Below, one piece after another: positions 46,820-57,460 of a stretch of DNA of 64,000 nucleotides. The DNA comes from Nitratireductor indicus C115 (GTDB lineage: Bacteria > Pseudomonadota > Alphaproteobacteria > Rhizobiales > Rhizobiaceae). The notes beneath the pieces are model-generated. The model ran no database searches. It worked only from the letters and a program-made list of their open reading frames with translations, and was not told the origin of the DNA. The stretch is taken from positions 186,001 through 250,000 of the forward strand of contig NZ_AMSI01000005.1 of assembly GCF_000300515.1 (NCBI RefSeq), written 5' to 3'. The first letter of the stretch is position 1. Each line of letters opens with the position of its first letter. Both the position numbers and the translations under genes were made by a program.

Positions 46820-46834
46820 GAAACATGCCGTCTC

Positions 46835-48352
46835 TCAGCTCTCGGCCACTTCAAGAGCAAGGTCAAGACCGGTCAGCCTAGCCAGATGCGCCATACGCCC
46901 GACCGGGCGTTCCCCCATCAGCGCCGCATGGGACGCGGGAATGACAAGGACGATCTTGCCGCCGTCCCGCTTTTCCCATTTCAGCTTGGGAATAATGCCG
47001 GGCATGGATGCGCTGAGCAGATAGACCACCCGCAGAATGCCGCCGAGCAACCGCGCACGCTCCACATAATGCGGCGTTGCCAGTTCGCGCATCTGCGGCG
47101 AAAGGGCATCGTTGAAAAGCCCTTCATGGCGGAAGAGATTTGTGAGCGCGATGAAGGCCCGGCCGGGATGATCGATGCCGATGAATGAGCCGTGCGCAAT
47201 GATGTTGAGCGATTGCGTGCCGCGATATTCGGGATGAGCCCGCCAGCCGATATCGGCAAGCAGACAGGCCGCCCGGCGATAGCGCGCATCGTTTTCCGTT
47301 TCCTCGACACCGAGTGCGGCAAGTGCCGTGCCCGTCCAGTCGGCAAGCTCGCGCGCATGGGTCACGGAGCGCGAACGCAGGATCGCCAGTTCCTCGGCCG
47401 CAGAAATGAGCGGATCGACATCCCGCTCTTCTTCCGAAAGCAGGGAATAGAGATAGCCCTCGCGGACGCCCAGCGCGGAAAAGATGATGCTCGAGGGTTG
47501 GGAGGCGCGGATGATCTCCTGCAGAACCGCCGCACCATAGGGCAAAAGCGAGCGACGGTTCTTGGAGATGCGGTCGATGCCCTGAATCTTGTCGGCGTCG
47601 GTCGCGACCCGTTGGAGGAAATCGGCTGACTGTTCGATACCCAGTTCGTAGTGATGCATGACTTCCAGCGGGTAGCCGGTTTCAAGCATGTGCAGGCGGG
47701 CGAGATTTCGCCAGGTGCCGCCTACGCAATAGAAGGGACGCCCTGCTCCCTCCTTCATCCACGGGGCGCGGGCCAGTTCCTTGCGGGCGATGCGCGCAGC
47801 GCGGGCGACCGAGCTTTTCGCCATTTCGCGCAGACGCAGGCCACCGAGGGGCAATGTGATGCCATCGCCCATGGAACGGCCATCCACTTCCACCAGTTCG
47901 AGACTGCCGCCGCCAAGATCGCCAACGATCCCATTCGGCCGGTGGAAGCTCGACATGATGCCGAAGGCGGAATATTTCGCCTCCTCGCGACCGGAAAGGA
48001 CATGGATTTCCGTGCCGAGTATTTCCTCGGCACGCTGGATGAAATCTGGCCCGTTCTGCGCCTCACGTGCGGCAGCCGTAGCGAGCACATGCAGCGCCTC
48101 GGCGCCGGCCTGTTCCGACAGGGCGCGGAAACGGCCGAACTCAGCGACGGCGCGTGTCACGCCCTCCGGATCGAGCTCACCCGTAGTGACGATGCCCTTG
48201 CCGAGGCCGGCCAGCATCTTTTCGTTGAACAACATGGTCGGCGCACGGACAACTCCCTCGTAGATCACGAGACGAATGGAGTTGGACCCGATATCGATGA
48301 CCGAGACGGGGCGGCGGTCCCTAAGACGGCCCTGAGATTCTGGAATACCCAA
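46835..48352 (-). CDS. ppx: Exopolyphosphatase (Ppx/GppA family)
   Basis: 505 aa from a TTG at 48352; the start is uncertain, and an upstream ATG inside ppk would give 534 aa. ASKHA fold with V-I-D-I-G-S-N-S-I-R-L-V near residue 20, the acidic A-x-x-A-x-R-E-A, and G-D-L-G-G-G-S-L-E-L-V near 165. It removes terminal phosphate from polyphosphate, opposing Ppk encoded directly upstream. An HD-like C-terminal region (H-P-E-Y-R-G) is present. Confidence 0.92.
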   Translation of the reverse strand: MGIPESQGRLRDRRPVSVIDIGSNSIRLVIYEGVVRAPTMLFNEKMLAGLGKGIVTTGELDPEGVTRAVAEFGRFRALSEQAGAEALHVLATAAAREAQNGPDFIQRAEEILGTEIHVLSGREEAKYSAFGIMSSFHRPNGIVGDLGGGSLELVEVDGRSMGDGITLPLGGLRLREMAKSSVARAARIARKELARAPWMKEGAGRPFYCVGGTWRNLARLHMLETGYPLEVMHHYELGIEQSADFLQRVATDADKIQGIDRISKNRRSLLPYGAAVLQEIIRASQPSSIIFSALGVREGYLYSLLSEEERDVDPLISAAEELAILRSRSVTHARELADWTGTALAALGVEETENDARYRRAACLLADIGWRAHPEYRGTQSLNIIAHGSFIGIDHPGRAFIALTNLFRHEGLFNDALSPQMRELATPHYVERARLLGGILRVVYLLSASMPGIIPKLKWEKRDGGKIVLVIPASHAALMGERPVGRMAHLARLTGLDLALEVAES

Positions 48353-48365
48353 ACGAGGCGGCCTG

Positions 48366-50585
48366 CTATTCCACCGGTGCGTTCTGTTCGAGGTCCGCTT
48401 TCCTGCGCTTCTTGAAAGCGGCAATCCGCTTTGGCGCATGGGACTTCAAGGCATTGCCGCGACCGGAAAGGCTCGGATTTGTCATGAAATATTCCTGAGC
48501 GTTGAACGGTTCTTCCCCCTCTTCCGGCATCATGCGCCGAGAGGTTCCATCCGGCAATACTTCAAAGCTTTGTTGGTTGTCCATGATGTTTCCGAGCATA
48601 ATCTGGCCCAGAACCTGCTCATGCACAGTCGGATTGGTGATCGGCACCATGGTTTCCACGCGCCTGTCGAGGTTGCGCGGCATGATGTCGGCAGACGCGA
48701 TATAGACAATCGCCTCATCGGAAGGCAGGCCGTGACCATTGCCGAAGCAATAGATGCGGCTGTGTTCCAGGAAGCGCCCCACAATGGACTTGACGCGGAT
48801 GCGCTCGGACAGGCCCGGCACCTGCGGACGCAGACAGCAGATGCCGCGCACAACGAGATCGATCTCGACGCCGGCAGCGCTCGCCTCGTAGAGCCCATCG
48901 ATCACGAGCGGATCGACGAGTGAATTCATCTTCATCCATATCTGCGCGGGCCGGCCGGCGCGCGCATGGTCTATCTCGCCGCGAATGTGCTCCAATAGTC
49001 GGTTGCGCAGCGAGAAGGGAGAGACCGCAATGCGCATTTCATGATCCGGCTCAGCATAGCCGGTGATGAAGTTGAAGATCTGCGCCACATCGCGGGCGAT
49101 TTCCGGATCGACCGTGAAATAGGACAGGTCGGTGTAGATGCGCGCGGTGATGGGGTGGTAATTGCCCGTGCCCAGATGGCAGTAATTGCGCAGCTTTCCA
49201 TCCTCGCGCCGCACCACCAACGACATCTTCGCGTGGGTTTTCAGCTCGATGAAGCCAAACACCACCTGAACGCCTGCGCGCTCCAGATCGCGCGCCCAGC
49301 GGATGTTGGCCTCCTCATCGAAACGGGCCTTCAGCTCGACCAGCGCCGTTACCGATTTGCCGGCCTCCGAAGCCTCGATCAGCGCGCGCACGATGGGGCT
49401 GTCGTTCGATGTGCGGTAGAGCGTCTGCTTGATCGCTACCACTTCGGGATCGAGCGAGGCCTGACGCAGGAACTGCACCACCACATCAAAGGATTCATAA
49501 GGGTGATGGACGATGATGTCCTTCTCGCGAATGGCGGCGAAGCAATCGCCATTATGCTCGCGAATGCGCTCGGGGAAACGCGGATTGTAGGGCGCGAAAA
49601 GCAGGTCCCCACGCGGCAATTTGACGATCTCGGAAATCTGGTTGATGGCGAGCGGCCGCTCAAGAACCGTGACACGGTTCTCCGCGACGCCCAGTTCGCT
49701 GGCCACGAATTCACGCAGGGCATGGGGCATTTCATTGTCGAACTCGATGCGGATCACCGATCCGCGCCGCCGTCGTTTCAGCGCCGTTTCGAAGAGGCGC
49801 ACCAGATCCTCGGCCTCTTCCTCGACCTCGATATCGCTGTCGCGAATGATGCGGAACGTGCCTGACCCTATGACCTGGTAGCGCGGGAAGAGCTTGCCGA
49901 TAAAGAGATTGACCACATCCTCCAGCGTGATGAAGCGCACCGAAGCCCCGCGCTCGGGCAATTCGATGAAGCGCTTGAGCGCGACCGGCAGACGCAACAG
50001 CGCCGTCATGGTCTCGCGCTCGCCCTCGTGTTGAAGCTCCAGGGCGATGGAAAAGCCGAGATTGGGGATGAAGGGGAAGGGATGCGCCGGGTCGATTGAA
50101 AGCGGCGTCAGAACCGGAAAAATCGTTTCCATGAAATGGTCCTCCAGCCATTTCATGTCAGATTGATTCAACACATCCGGGCGCACCAGCTCAATGCCTT
50201 CGGCCTTCAGCAGATCCAATAGAACCGTCAGGCTCTGGTGCTGGTCGTGCTGCAGGCGGCCCACTTCACGCAGGACCTGTTCCAGTTGCTCTTCGGGCGT
50301 GCGGCCGTCGGCGCTGCGGGTTGCGATATGTTCGCGCACCTGACCGGCAAGCCCGGCGACGCGCACCATGAAGAATTCGTCGAGATTGTCGGCCGAGATC
50401 GACAGGAAGCGGACCCGCTCGAGCAGCGGATGATTGGGGTTCTGCGCCTCGTCCAGCACCCGGCGATTGAACTGGAGCCAGGAAAACTCGCGATTCACGA
50501 AGCGGTCCGGGCTCGCGCCGGCGATCTCACCCTTGGGCCCCGTGTCTACGGAGAAATCTGTGTGCACAGGCTTCAGTTCATTCAT
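48366..50585 (-). CDS. ppk: Polyphosphate kinase
   Basis: 739 aa. It reversibly polymerises ATP phosphate into polyphosphate. N-terminal [10 protein letters not shown]-x-F-N-R-R-V (about 28), middle domain F-I-P-N-L-G-F, then two PLD-like catalytic domains with the autophosphorylated His in [11 protein letters not shown] (near 470) and K-x-N-S-L-V-D. The Lys/Arg-rich C-terminus is short. It precedes ppx by 13 bases on the same strand. Confidence 0.96.
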   Translation of the reverse strand: MNELKPVHTDFSVDTGPKGEIAGASPDRFVNREFSWLQFNRRVLDEAQNPNHPLLERVRFLSISADNLDEFFMVRVAGLAGQVREHIATRSADGRTPEEQLEQVLREVGRLQHDQHQSLTVLLDLLKAEGIELVRPDVLNQSDMKWLEDHFMETIFPVLTPLSIDPAHPFPFIPNLGFSIALELQHEGERETMTALLRLPVALKRFIELPERGASVRFITLEDVVNLFIGKLFPRYQVIGSGTFRIIRDSDIEVEEEAEDLVRLFETALKRRRRGSVIRIEFDNEMPHALREFVASELGVAENRVTVLERPLAINQISEIVKLPRGDLLFAPYNPRFPERIREHNGDCFAAIREKDIIVHHPYESFDVVVQFLRQASLDPEVVAIKQTLYRTSNDSPIVRALIEASEAGKSVTALVELKARFDEEANIRWARDLERAGVQVVFGFIELKTHAKMSLVVRREDGKLRNYCHLGTGNYHPITARIYTDLSYFTVDPEIARDVAQIFNFITGYAEPDHEMRIAVSPFSLRNRLLEHIRGEIDHARAGRPAQIWMKMNSLVDPLVIDGLYEASAAGVEIDLVVRGICCLRPQVPGLSERIRVKSIVGRFLEHSRIYCFGNGHGLPSDEAIVYIASADIMPRNLDRRVETMVPITNPTVHEQVLGQIMLGNIMDNQQSFEVLPDGTSRRMMPEEGEEPFNAQEYFMTNPSLSGRGNALKSHAPKRIAAFKKRRKADLEQNAPVE

Positions 50586-50747
50586 CGTCTGCTCGCGCCC
50601 CCTTTCATGCGCTGGCCGGTATCCTGCCGGTCATCCTATCTGGTGACACGCTTTTGCGACAGTTTCATATCATAGGCTTGCAAAGATGCGCTTTATGCTA
50701 CAAACGCTAGCAACTTCCTATGCGAACAAGGCAAGCTGGAGACGACG

Positions 50748-50990
50748 ATGGCAGGATCGGCCATTCCCCATTTTCAGAATACGAGCGGCCACCGGGTGAT
50801 CGAGATCGGCGTGAGGGAATTCATGTGCGTCGGCGCAAACCCGCCTTTCGACCATCCGCATGTCTTCCTCGACATGGGCGACGAAAACGAGCGCGTCTGC
50901 CCCTATTGCTCGACATTGTACCGCTATAATGCGGCCCTCAAGCCTGCCGAAACCAAGCCGGAAGGCTGCATTTTCGACGAAGCGGCGTAA
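50748..50990 (+). CDS. Zinc-finger protein (zf-CHCC, NDUFS6-like)
   Basis: 80 aa. The zinc site reads C (F-M-C-V-G, residue 27), H-P-H (about 36) and C-P-Y-C (about 52-55), the zf-CHCC pattern of the mitochondrial complex I 13-kDa subunit and its alphaproteobacterial homologues. A role in complex I is inferred from that homology. It is followed 12 bases later by the flavin monooxygenase, so they may share a transcript. Confidence 0.88.
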   Translation: MAGSAIPHFQNTSGHRVIEIGVREFMCVGANPPFDHPHVFLDMGDENERVCPYCSTLYRYNAALKPAETKPEGCIFDEAA

Positions 50991-51002
50991 GCGGTTCCTC
51001 CC

Positions 51003-52211
51003 ATGGTTGCGGATCCGGCTATCGTCATCGCGGGCGCCGGTATCGGCGGCCTGACAGCAGCGCTTGCGCTGTCGCGCGAGGGAATTCCCGTGCGCGTCTA
51101 CGAACGCGCGGAAAGTCTGCGCGAAGTGGGAGCCGGCCTGCAGCTCTCGCCCAATGCGACACGCCTTCTCGAAAGGCTGGACGTTCTCGAAGGGCTCGCC
51201 CCGCAGGCGGTGCAGCCCGTTTCGGTCACCCTCAAAAAGGCTTCAACGCTTGCCACCCTTGCCGAAGTGCCGCTTGGCGAGGCGGCACAGACCCGCTGGG
51301 GCGCTCCCTATATGGTGGCGCACCGGGCCGATCTGCAGGCAGCCCTTGCGGAACGCGTGCGTTCAGACGAGCGAATCGCGCTTGTCACGGGTGTACTCGT
51401 TGAGAAGGCGGAGTTCGCCCGCAATGGCGGTATCCGCGCCGTGTTGCGCCGAGGCGAAGAAAGCGAAGAGGCCAATTTTCCCCTGTTGATCGGGGCGGAT
51501 GGCGTCTGGTCGCATCTGAGGCGGCTTGCCCGCACCTCCGTGCGCAGCCGTTTCACCGGTTATATCGCCTGGCGGGCTACCCTGCCCGCAGACACAGACA
51601 ACCTTTCCGAACTCGTGCCGACCGACCGTGTGACGGCTTTTCTCGATCCGCGTTTTCATATGATCGCCTATCCCGTGCGCGGTGGGCGCCTCATCAATCT
51701 CGTGGCTATCATACCGGGCGAAGTGCCCCTGAACGCCTGGGAGCAGGATGCCGACGATGCTCCCCTGCGCAAGGTTCTGACGGCAGCCCATCCCCTTTTG
51801 GCCAGGCTTTCCGCCGCCACGCCCTCATGGACTGTGTGGCCGGTTCATCAGGTCGATCCAGCCGATGCATGGACACGGCCCGAGGGCTTGGCGCTTATCG
51901 GAGACGCAGCACACGCGGTTCCGCCCTTTGCCGCGCAGGGCGCGGCCATGGCCATCGAAGATGCGGTGGTGCTTGCCAGGCTCATTGCCCGGCAGAGGGA
52001 CAATCCGGCCCAGGCGCTTGCCGCTTATGAACGTATCCGCAAGCCCCGCGTCACGTCCGTGGCAAAGCGCGGCGCCTTCAATCGCTTCACCTGGCATGCG
52101 GGCGGGCCTGTCGCAATTGCACGCGATGCAATCCTCAGGCTTCGCAGCGGCAGCAAACTCATGGGCGATTTCGACTGGCTTTACGGCTTCGACGCCGAAG
52201 CCGGAATTTAG
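51003..52211 (+). CDS. FAD-dependent monooxygenase (UbiH/salicylate hydroxylase-like)
   Basis: 402 aa. Rossmann motif G-A-G-I-G-G-L-T-A-A (11-20) and E near 39, D-G motif G-A-D-G-V-W-S near 165, and G-D-A-A-H-A-V-P-P-F-A-A-Q-G-A near 300. These are the hallmarks of group A flavoprotein monooxygenases, which use NADPH or NADH to hydroxylate aromatic rings. The substrate is not readable. It ends in TAG at 52209-52211. Confidence 0.87.
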   Translation: MVADPAIVIAGAGIGGLTAALALSREGIPVRVYERAESLREVGAGLQLSPNATRLLERLDVLEGLAPQAVQPVSVTLKKASTLATLAEVPLGEAAQTRWGAPYMVAHRADLQAALAERVRSDERIALVTGVLVEKAEFARNGGIRAVLRRGEESEEANFPLLIGADGVWSHLRRLARTSVRSRFTGYIAWRATLPADTDNLSELVPTDRVTAFLDPRFHMIAYPVRGGRLINLVAIIPGEVPLNAWEQDADDAPLRKVLTAAHPLLARLSAATPSWTVWPVHQVDPADAWTRPEGLALIGDAAHAVPPFAAQGAAMAIEDAVVLARLIARQRDNPAQALAAYERIRKPRVTSVAKRGAFNRFTWHAGGPVAIARDAILRLRSGSKLMGDFDWLYGFDAEAGI

Positions 52212-52280
52212 AGTGGCTTCGCAAGGTCATCAGATGCTTCGGGTGGGCCGTGAAACCCGAGGGCAACATTGCCATCGCAG

Positions 52281-52320
52281 GTTCCGGCATGGATCCTCGG
52301 GGCAAGCCCGAGGATGACGA
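52281..52320 (+). repeat. Dispersed hairpin repeat, copy A
   Basis: GTTCCGGCATGGATCCTCGG followed by GGCAAGCCCGAGGATGACGA. Within it CCTCGGG and CCCGAGG form a stem across a short loop. The same unit, inverted, is at 52377-52420. Such C-C-C-G-A-G-G-A-T-style repeats are familiar from many alphaproteobacterial intergenic regions. Confidence 0.8.
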
Positions 52321-52376
52321 ATTGTATGAACGAATGCTGCCATCGCGACGGCTGGAGGATGACCTGAACGCCCTTG

Positions 52377-52420
52377 TCGTTAGTCATCCCCGAACTTGAC
52401 CCGAGGATCCATGCCGGAAC
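52377..52420 (-). repeat. Dispersed hairpin repeat, copy B (inverted relative to copy A)
   Basis: On the minus strand it begins GTTCCGGCATGGATCCTCGG, identical to the start of copy A, and continues GTCAAGTTCGGGGATGAC; the inner stem is thus partly decayed. The two copies are 56 bases apart and could pair over their whole length. They lie between the convergent monooxygenase and metC genes. Confidence 0.78.
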
Positions 52421-52460
52421 GGCTCAGCTACACGAGCTTCTCCCGCCGGTTCCCTCTCAC

Positions 52461-53630
52461 TCAATGCCCGGCAGCGGCCAGGCCACGTTCGAGATCGGCC
52501 TTGAGGTCTTCCACATTCTCCAGACCGATCTGCAACCGGACGACCGGACCTTCCTGCGGCGCATGCGCCACCTGCCGATCGTCGAGCTGCACATGGACGG
52601 CAAGGCTTTCATAACCGCCCCATGAGTAACCAAGGCCGAATATCCGCAGCGCATTGAGGAAGGCGTGGGCCTTCTTCGCATCGCCGCCGTCCAAAACGAT
52701 GGAAAACAGGCCGCTCGCCCCCTTGAAGTCGCGCTTCCAAATCGCGTGGCCAGGATGGGATTCGAGCGCGGGATGCAGCACACGCGCCACCCCCGCCCGC
52801 CCTTCCAGCCATCGGGCAATGGCAAGCGCGCTTTCCTGATGGCGTTCCAGACGCACGCCCATGGTCCTGAGCCCGCGCAGAACCTGATAGACATCGTCGG
52901 GCGCAGCGCACATGCCGAGCGCGCCATGGCAGGCGAGCAGCTGTTTCCAGGTGGCTTCGTTGGCCGAGACGGTGCCCAAGAGAATATCGGAGTGTCCGCC
53001 GGGATATTTCGTGGCGGCCTGAATGGAAATGTCGACCCCGAAGTCCAGCGGACGGAAGAAAAGCGGTGTCGCCCAGGTGTTGTCGAGCATCACCACGGCT
53101 CCCCCCTTGTGCGCCGCTTCGACGATGGCGGGTATGTCCTGCATCTCGAAAGTGCCCGAACCGGGCGCCTCGGTGAGTACAACTTTGGTATTAGATTTCA
53201 TCAAATCCGCGATCCCCGCACCCACCATGGGATCGTAATATGTCACCTCGACGCCGAGGCGGACGAGCATCGTATCGGCAAAATGCCTGGTTGGATTGTA
53301 GACCGAATCCACAATCAAAACGTGGTCTCCAGACGACAAAAACGCGAGCAGCGGAACCGTCACCGCGGCGAGGCCCGAGGGCACGAGGATGGTTCCGGCA
53401 GCCCCCTCCAATTCGTTCATCGCGTCGGCCAAGGCATCAGAAGTCGGCGTTCCGCGTGTGCCGTAAGTGTATCTTTGCTTACGGGAAGCCATGGTTTCCG
53501 CGTCCGGAAACAAAACCGTCGAGGCGTGCACGACAGGCGGATTGACGAAGCCGAAATAGTCGTGCGGGTCGTTGCCGATATGCGCGAGCCGGGTGTTGGC
53601 TCCCGCGTTCATTTCGATTTTCTTGCTCAT
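52461..53630 (-). CDS. metC: Cystathionine beta-lyase
   Basis: 389 aa from the ATG at 53630 with GAGGAA upstream. A Cys/Met metabolism PLP enzyme: Y-T-Y-G-T-R-G-T-P-T near residue 55, D-N-T-W-A-T-P near 185, PLP Lys in A-A-T-K-Y-P-G-G-H-S-D near 206. Cleaves cystathionine to homocysteine in methionine synthesis. Adjacency to aapJQMP is as in Rhizobium leguminosarum. Divergently transcribed from aapJ. Confidence 0.92.
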   Translation of the reverse strand: MSKKIEMNAGANTRLAHIGNDPHDYFGFVNPPVVHASTVLFPDAETMASRKQRYTYGTRGTPTSDALADAMNELEGAAGTILVPSGLAAVTVPLLAFLSSGDHVLIVDSVYNPTRHFADTMLVRLGVEVTYYDPMVGAGIADLMKSNTKVVLTEAPGSGTFEMQDIPAIVEAAHKGGAVVMLDNTWATPLFFRPLDFGVDISIQAATKYPGGHSDILLGTVSANEATWKQLLACHGALGMCAAPDDVYQVLRGLRTMGVRLERHQESALAIARWLEGRAGVARVLHPALESHPGHAIWKRDFKGASGLFSIVLDGGDAKKAHAFLNALRIFGLGYSWGGYESLAVHVQLDDRQVAHAPQEGPVVRLQIGLENVEDLKADLERGLAAAGH

Positions 53631-53946
53631 GATTCCTCGATGCATGCTTGCGCGACGGGCGATTTTTCGGGGGCAAGGTCAGGGGGCATACCCGGCCGGA
53701 AGCCGGAGCGGATGGAACGGTATTGTCCGTCCGGCGTCAACCGCTGGCCTGCCTGGAGCAAGCGTCATTCGCTCTTGACCCAAACCGATTTATGCCCTTC
53801 GATACTGCTAGTGCGTGGGAGAGGAAGCGCGTGTCCGCCTGCCCTGAGAGGCATCGCCCGGTTCGGGTGGAAATGAGACATTCGCCTGCTTCCGCATGAC
53901 GATCAGGGGATAAGCCCTAAAACATAAAGATCAAAGGGTTCATGAC
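53631..53946. promoter_or_regulatory. Divergent intergenic region metC-aapJ
   Basis: 316 bases without a credible gene. It should carry the aapJQMP promoter. TTGACC at 53775-53780 resembles a -35, with GATACT about 20 bases later as a poor -10. No clear NtrC or sigma-54 (GG-N10-GC) promoter was found by eye, although aap operons are nitrogen regulated in rhizobia. Confidence 0.35.
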
Positions 53947-54975
53947 ATGAAGACAATCTACAAGGCGTTGCTCGGTTCGGCAGTGGTGGCGTGGATGGCT
54001 GCGCCCGCAGCAGCGGCGACGCTCGACGACGTGAAGGCCAAGGGCCACGTCCAATGCGGAGTGAGCACGGGTCTGGCCGGTTTCAGCGCGCCGAACGACA
54101 AGGGCGACTGGACGGGCCTCGATGTGGATTTTTGCCGCGCGGTCGCGTCCGCGATCTTCGATGATCCAAATGCCGTTCAGTTCACACCGCTTTCCGCAAA
54201 GGAGCGCTTCACCGCCCTGCAGTCCGGCGAAGTCGACATTCTCTCGCGTAACACCACATGGACCATCAGCCGCGACACCGCGCTTGGCCTGAATTTCGCG
54301 GGCGTGACCTATTATGACGGCCAGGGCTTCATGATCAATTCGAAGAAGCTCCAGGGGATCAATTCCGCATTACAGCTTTCGGGAGCGGCGGTCTGCGTGC
54401 AGGCCGGAACGACGACCGAGCTCAATCTGGCCGATTACTTCAAGGCCAACAACATGGAGTACAATCCGGTCGTCTTCGAGAAGCTCGAAGAGGTCAATAC
54501 CGCCTATGATTCGGGACGTTGCGACGTTTACACGACCGACCAGTCCGGCCTCTATGCCATCCGCCTCACGCTCTCCAGCCCCGATGACCATATCGTGCTT
54601 CCGGAGATCATCTCCAAGGAGCCGCTCGGCCCGGTGGTGCGCCATGGCGACGACCAGTGGTTCGACATTGCCAAATGGGTCTATTACGCGCTGCTGAATG
54701 CGGAAGAGCTCGGCATCAACCAGGGCAATGTGGAAGAAAGCCTCAAGTCCGACAAGCCGGAAGTCCGCCGCCTGCTTGGCACGGAAGAAGGTGGCAAACT
54801 CGGCACCGATCTCGGCCTGACCAATGACTGGGTCGTGCGGGTGATCAAGCATGTGGGCAATTACGGCGAGATTTTCGAGCGCAATGTCGGCGCCGAGAGC
54901 CCGCTGAAGATTTCACGCGGCATCAATGCCCTGTGGACCAAGGGTGGCCTGCAGTACGGCATGCCGATCCGCTGA
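53947..54975 (+). CDS. aapJ: General L-amino acid ABC transporter, substrate-binding protein
   Basis: 342 aa. A Sec signal of about 23 residues (cleavage after A-A-A) precedes a bacterial solute-binding family 3 domain: V-Q-C-G-V-S near 36, G-L-D-V-D-F-C-R-A-V-A, L-Q-S-G-E-V-D-I-L-S-R-N-T-T-W, G-V-T-Y-Y-D-G-Q-G-F. This is the AapJ type, which captures many L-amino acids in the periplasm. A strong hairpin separates it from aapQ. Confidence 0.95.
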   Translation: MKTIYKALLGSAVVAWMAAPAAAATLDDVKAKGHVQCGVSTGLAGFSAPNDKGDWTGLDVDFCRAVASAIFDDPNAVQFTPLSAKERFTALQSGEVDILSRNTTWTISRDTALGLNFAGVTYYDGQGFMINSKKLQGINSALQLSGAAVCVQAGTTTELNLADYFKANNMEYNPVVFEKLEEVNTAYDSGRCDVYTTDQSGLYAIRLTLSSPDDHIVLPEIISKEPLGPVVRHGDDQWFDIAKWVYYALLNAEELGINQGNVEESLKSDKPEVRRLLGTEEGGKLGTDLGLTNDWVVRVIKHVGNYGEIFERNVGAESPLKISRGINALWTKGGLQYGMPIR

Positions 54976-55012
54976 TCGCGCACAAGCCGCTGTATAACGG
55001 ACCAACCGATGC

Positions 55013-55040
55013 GTGAAAGGCGGGCATTTCCGCCTTTCAC
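55013..55040 (+). promoter_or_regulatory. Perfect hairpin between aapJ and aapQ
   Basis: GTGAAAGGCGG (55013-55023) pairs perfectly with CCGCCTTTCAC (55030-55040) over a six-base loop, no T-tract. It lies 38 bases after aapJ and ends 20 bases before aapQ. Such structures after binding-protein genes commonly protect the upstream mRNA or stop part of transcription so that the binding protein is made in excess. Confidence 0.75.
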
Positions 55041-55060
55041 CATCCACATTGAGGATAGCC

Positions 55061-56251
55061 ATGGCCACCCGGCAAACCATTGCGGAGGGCGCGGCGCCTC
55101 GCGTGCCGCTCTTTTATGATCCGCGTGTGCGAGGCATCGCATACCAGTTACTGGTTTTCATAGGCCTGTTCGCCTTTGTCTACTGGATCATCGGCAATAC
55201 AGCCGCCAATCTCCAACGGGCCAATATCGCCTCGGGCTTCGGATTTCTCGAAGGACGAGCCGGCTTCGACATCGGCGACAGCCTGATCGAATATTCTTCC
55301 GATTCCACCTATGGCCGCGCTCTGGTCGTGGGTTTCCTGAACACATTGCGCGTCGCCTTCTTCGGCATCATCACGGCCACGATCGTCGGTTTTCTCGTTG
55401 GCATCGGGCGCTTATCGAAGAACTGGCTCATCAACCGCATCTGCCTCGTCTATGTCGAGGTGTTCCGCAACATCCCGCCATTGCTCGTCATCTTCTTCTG
55501 GTATTTCGGCGTTCTCTCGGTGCTCCCGTTGCCGCGTGATTCCATCGGCCTGCCCTTCGGCTCCTATCTCAATAGCCGCGGCTTCTATTTTCCGAAATTC
55601 CTATGGGGGGACGGCTCCTGGCTCGTGCTTCTGGCGCTCGGTCTTGCGCTCGTCTTCTCCTGGTTCGTGAGACGCTGGGCGTACAAACGACAGATGGCGA
55701 CGGGTGAACCGTTCCCGGTGCTTTGGACGTCGGTGGCGCTCATCATCGGGTTGCCCCTCCTGGCCTTCGTCGTCACCGGCTTTCCGCTGAACTTCGAGTT
55801 CCCGGCGCTGTCGACCTTCAACCTGCGCGGCGGTGTGCAGATCCGGCCGGAGTTCCTGTCCCTCTATCTGGCCCTCTCCTTCTACACGGCGGCCTTCATT
55901 GCCGAGATTGTGCGGGCGGGCGTGCTCGGGGTAAGCCGGGGACAGACGGAAGCGGCCCATGCGCTTGGGCTGCGCAACGGCCAGTCATTGCGCCTGGTGG
56001 TGATCCCGCAGGCTCTGCGCATCATCATTCCGCCGCTCACCAGCCAGTATCTCAACCTGACCAAGAACTCGTCGCTGGCCGTGGCCATCGGTTATCCGGA
56101 CCTGGTGGCGACAGGGGGAACGACCCTCAACCAGACAGGTCAGGCCATCGAAATCGTGGCCATCTGGCTTATCGTCTATCTGGGCCTCAGCCTTGCGACA
56201 GCCGGCCTGATGAACTGGTACAATGCGCGCATGGCGCTGGTGGAGCGATAA
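55061..56251 (+). CDS. aapQ: General L-amino acid ABC transporter, permease
   Basis: 396 aa from the ATG at 55061 (GAGGAT upstream). About eight membrane helices with a HisM/GlnP-type domain. The EAA loop reads [24 protein letters not shown] near residue 310. The long N-terminal extension and large periplasmic loop are typical of AapQ. Works with AapM and AapP. Confidence 0.95.
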   Translation: MATRQTIAEGAAPRVPLFYDPRVRGIAYQLLVFIGLFAFVYWIIGNTAANLQRANIASGFGFLEGRAGFDIGDSLIEYSSDSTYGRALVVGFLNTLRVAFFGIITATIVGFLVGIGRLSKNWLINRICLVYVEVFRNIPPLLVIFFWYFGVLSVLPLPRDSIGLPFGSYLNSRGFYFPKFLWGDGSWLVLLALGLALVFSWFVRRWAYKRQMATGEPFPVLWTSVALIIGLPLLAFVVTGFPLNFEFPALSTFNLRGGVQIRPEFLSLYLALSFYTAAFIAEIVRAGVLGVSRGQTEAAHALGLRNGQSLRLVVIPQALRIIIPPLTSQYLNLTKNSSLAVAIGYPDLVATGGTTLNQTGQAIEIVAIWLIVYLGLSLATAGLMNWYNARMALVER

Positions 56252-56252
56252 G

Positions 56253-57410
56253 ATGCAAGAGCACGATCTTTCCTTCGTCCGCGCCGAAATGGCAGCCGTC
56301 GAGCCGCCGCCTACGGCAGATCGCGGGCTTGTCTCCTGGATGCGGCGCAACCTTTTTGCCAGCGCGACCGATACGATCTTCACCATTATCGGCATCGCCC
56401 TTGTCGTGATGATCGTTCCTCCCCTCATCCAATGGGCGTTCATCAATGCCCAATGGACGGGCACCGACCGGTCGGCCTGTGCCACCGTTGCGCAGGGCGG
56501 CAACCAACCTGATGGCTGGTCCGGCGCGTGCTGGGCCTTCGTTGACGCGAAGTTCCAGCAGTTCATGTTCGGCCGTTACCCGGTGGATGAGCGCTGGCGC
56601 GTCTACCTGGCGGCTTTCCTGTTCGTGATCCTGCTCGTTCCGATGCTCGCACCGCGCGTGCCGCGCAAAGGGCTCAATGCGATCCTGCTCTTCATCGTCT
56701 TTCCGATCGTGGCCTATTTCCTGCTCGTGGGCGGTGCCTTCGGCCTCGTGAGGGTCGCAACCCCGCTTTGGGGCGGCCTGATGGTGACACTGGTTCTCGC
56801 CTATGTCGGCATCACCGTTTCGCTGCCGCTCGGCGTTTTGCTCGCACTCGGGCGGCGCTCGCACATGCCCGTGGTGAAGCTTGTCTGCGTTGTCTTCATC
56901 GAGACAATACGCGGCATACCGCTCATCACAGTGCTCTTCATGGCGAGCGTGATGCTGCCGCTGTTCCTGCCGCCAGGGACGAGCTTCGACAAGCTGTTGC
57001 GGGCCCTTATCGGCGTGGCGCTGTTTGCCTCGGCTTATATGGCGGAAGTTATCCGCGGCGGCCTGCAGGCCATTCCGAAAGGCCAGTACGAGGGCGCCGA
57101 CGCCCTCGGCCTGAGCTACTGGAAGAAGATGAACCTCGTGGTGCTGCCGCAGGCGATCAAGCTCGTCATTCCAGGCATCGTGAACACATTCATCGGCCTA
57201 TTCAAGGATACAAGCCTCGTCTACATCATCGGCATGTTTGATCTTCTGGGCTCCGTGCGCCAGAACTTCTCGGACGCCAACTGGGCCTCGCCCCAGACAC
57301 CGATCACGGGACTGGTCTTTGCCGGCTTCGTGTTCTGGCTGTTCTGCTTCGGCATGTCGCGCTATTCAATATTCATGGAACGCCGGCTCGATACCGGCCA
57401 CAAACGATAG
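56253..57410 (+). CDS. aapM: General L-amino acid ABC transporter, permease
   Basis: 385 aa from the ATG at 56253, two bases after the aapQ stop. N-terminal polar tail, then about eight helices. The EAA-type loop reads [17 protein letters not shown] near residue 285 and ends with [12 protein letters not shown] periplasmic insert (about 65-130) with two Cys residues is present as in AapM proteins. It forms the membrane channel with AapQ. Confidence 0.95.
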   Translation: MQEHDLSFVRAEMAAVEPPPTADRGLVSWMRRNLFASATDTIFTIIGIALVVMIVPPLIQWAFINAQWTGTDRSACATVAQGGNQPDGWSGACWAFVDAKFQQFMFGRYPVDERWRVYLAAFLFVILLVPMLAPRVPRKGLNAILLFIVFPIVAYFLLVGGAFGLVRVATPLWGGLMVTLVLAYVGITVSLPLGVLLALGRRSHMPVVKLVCVVFIETIRGIPLITVLFMASVMLPLFLPPGTSFDKLLRALIGVALFASAYMAEVIRGGLQAIPKGQYEGADALGLSYWKKMNLVVLPQAIKLVIPGIVNTFIGLFKDTSLVYIIGMFDLLGSVRQNFSDANWASPQTPITGLVFAGFVFWLFCFGMSRYSIFMERRLDTGHKR

Positions 57411-57460
57411 GGTCACCGGACCCGGCAAATGACAGGGTCAATGGACCCAAGGGGAACCCA

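Noticed and set aside
57411-57460. Direct repeat GGTCACCGGACCC / GGTCAATGGACCC between aapM and aapP as an operator
   Set aside because: Imperfect, internal to an operon and overlapping the ribosome-binding region; more likely chance in GC-rich sequence.
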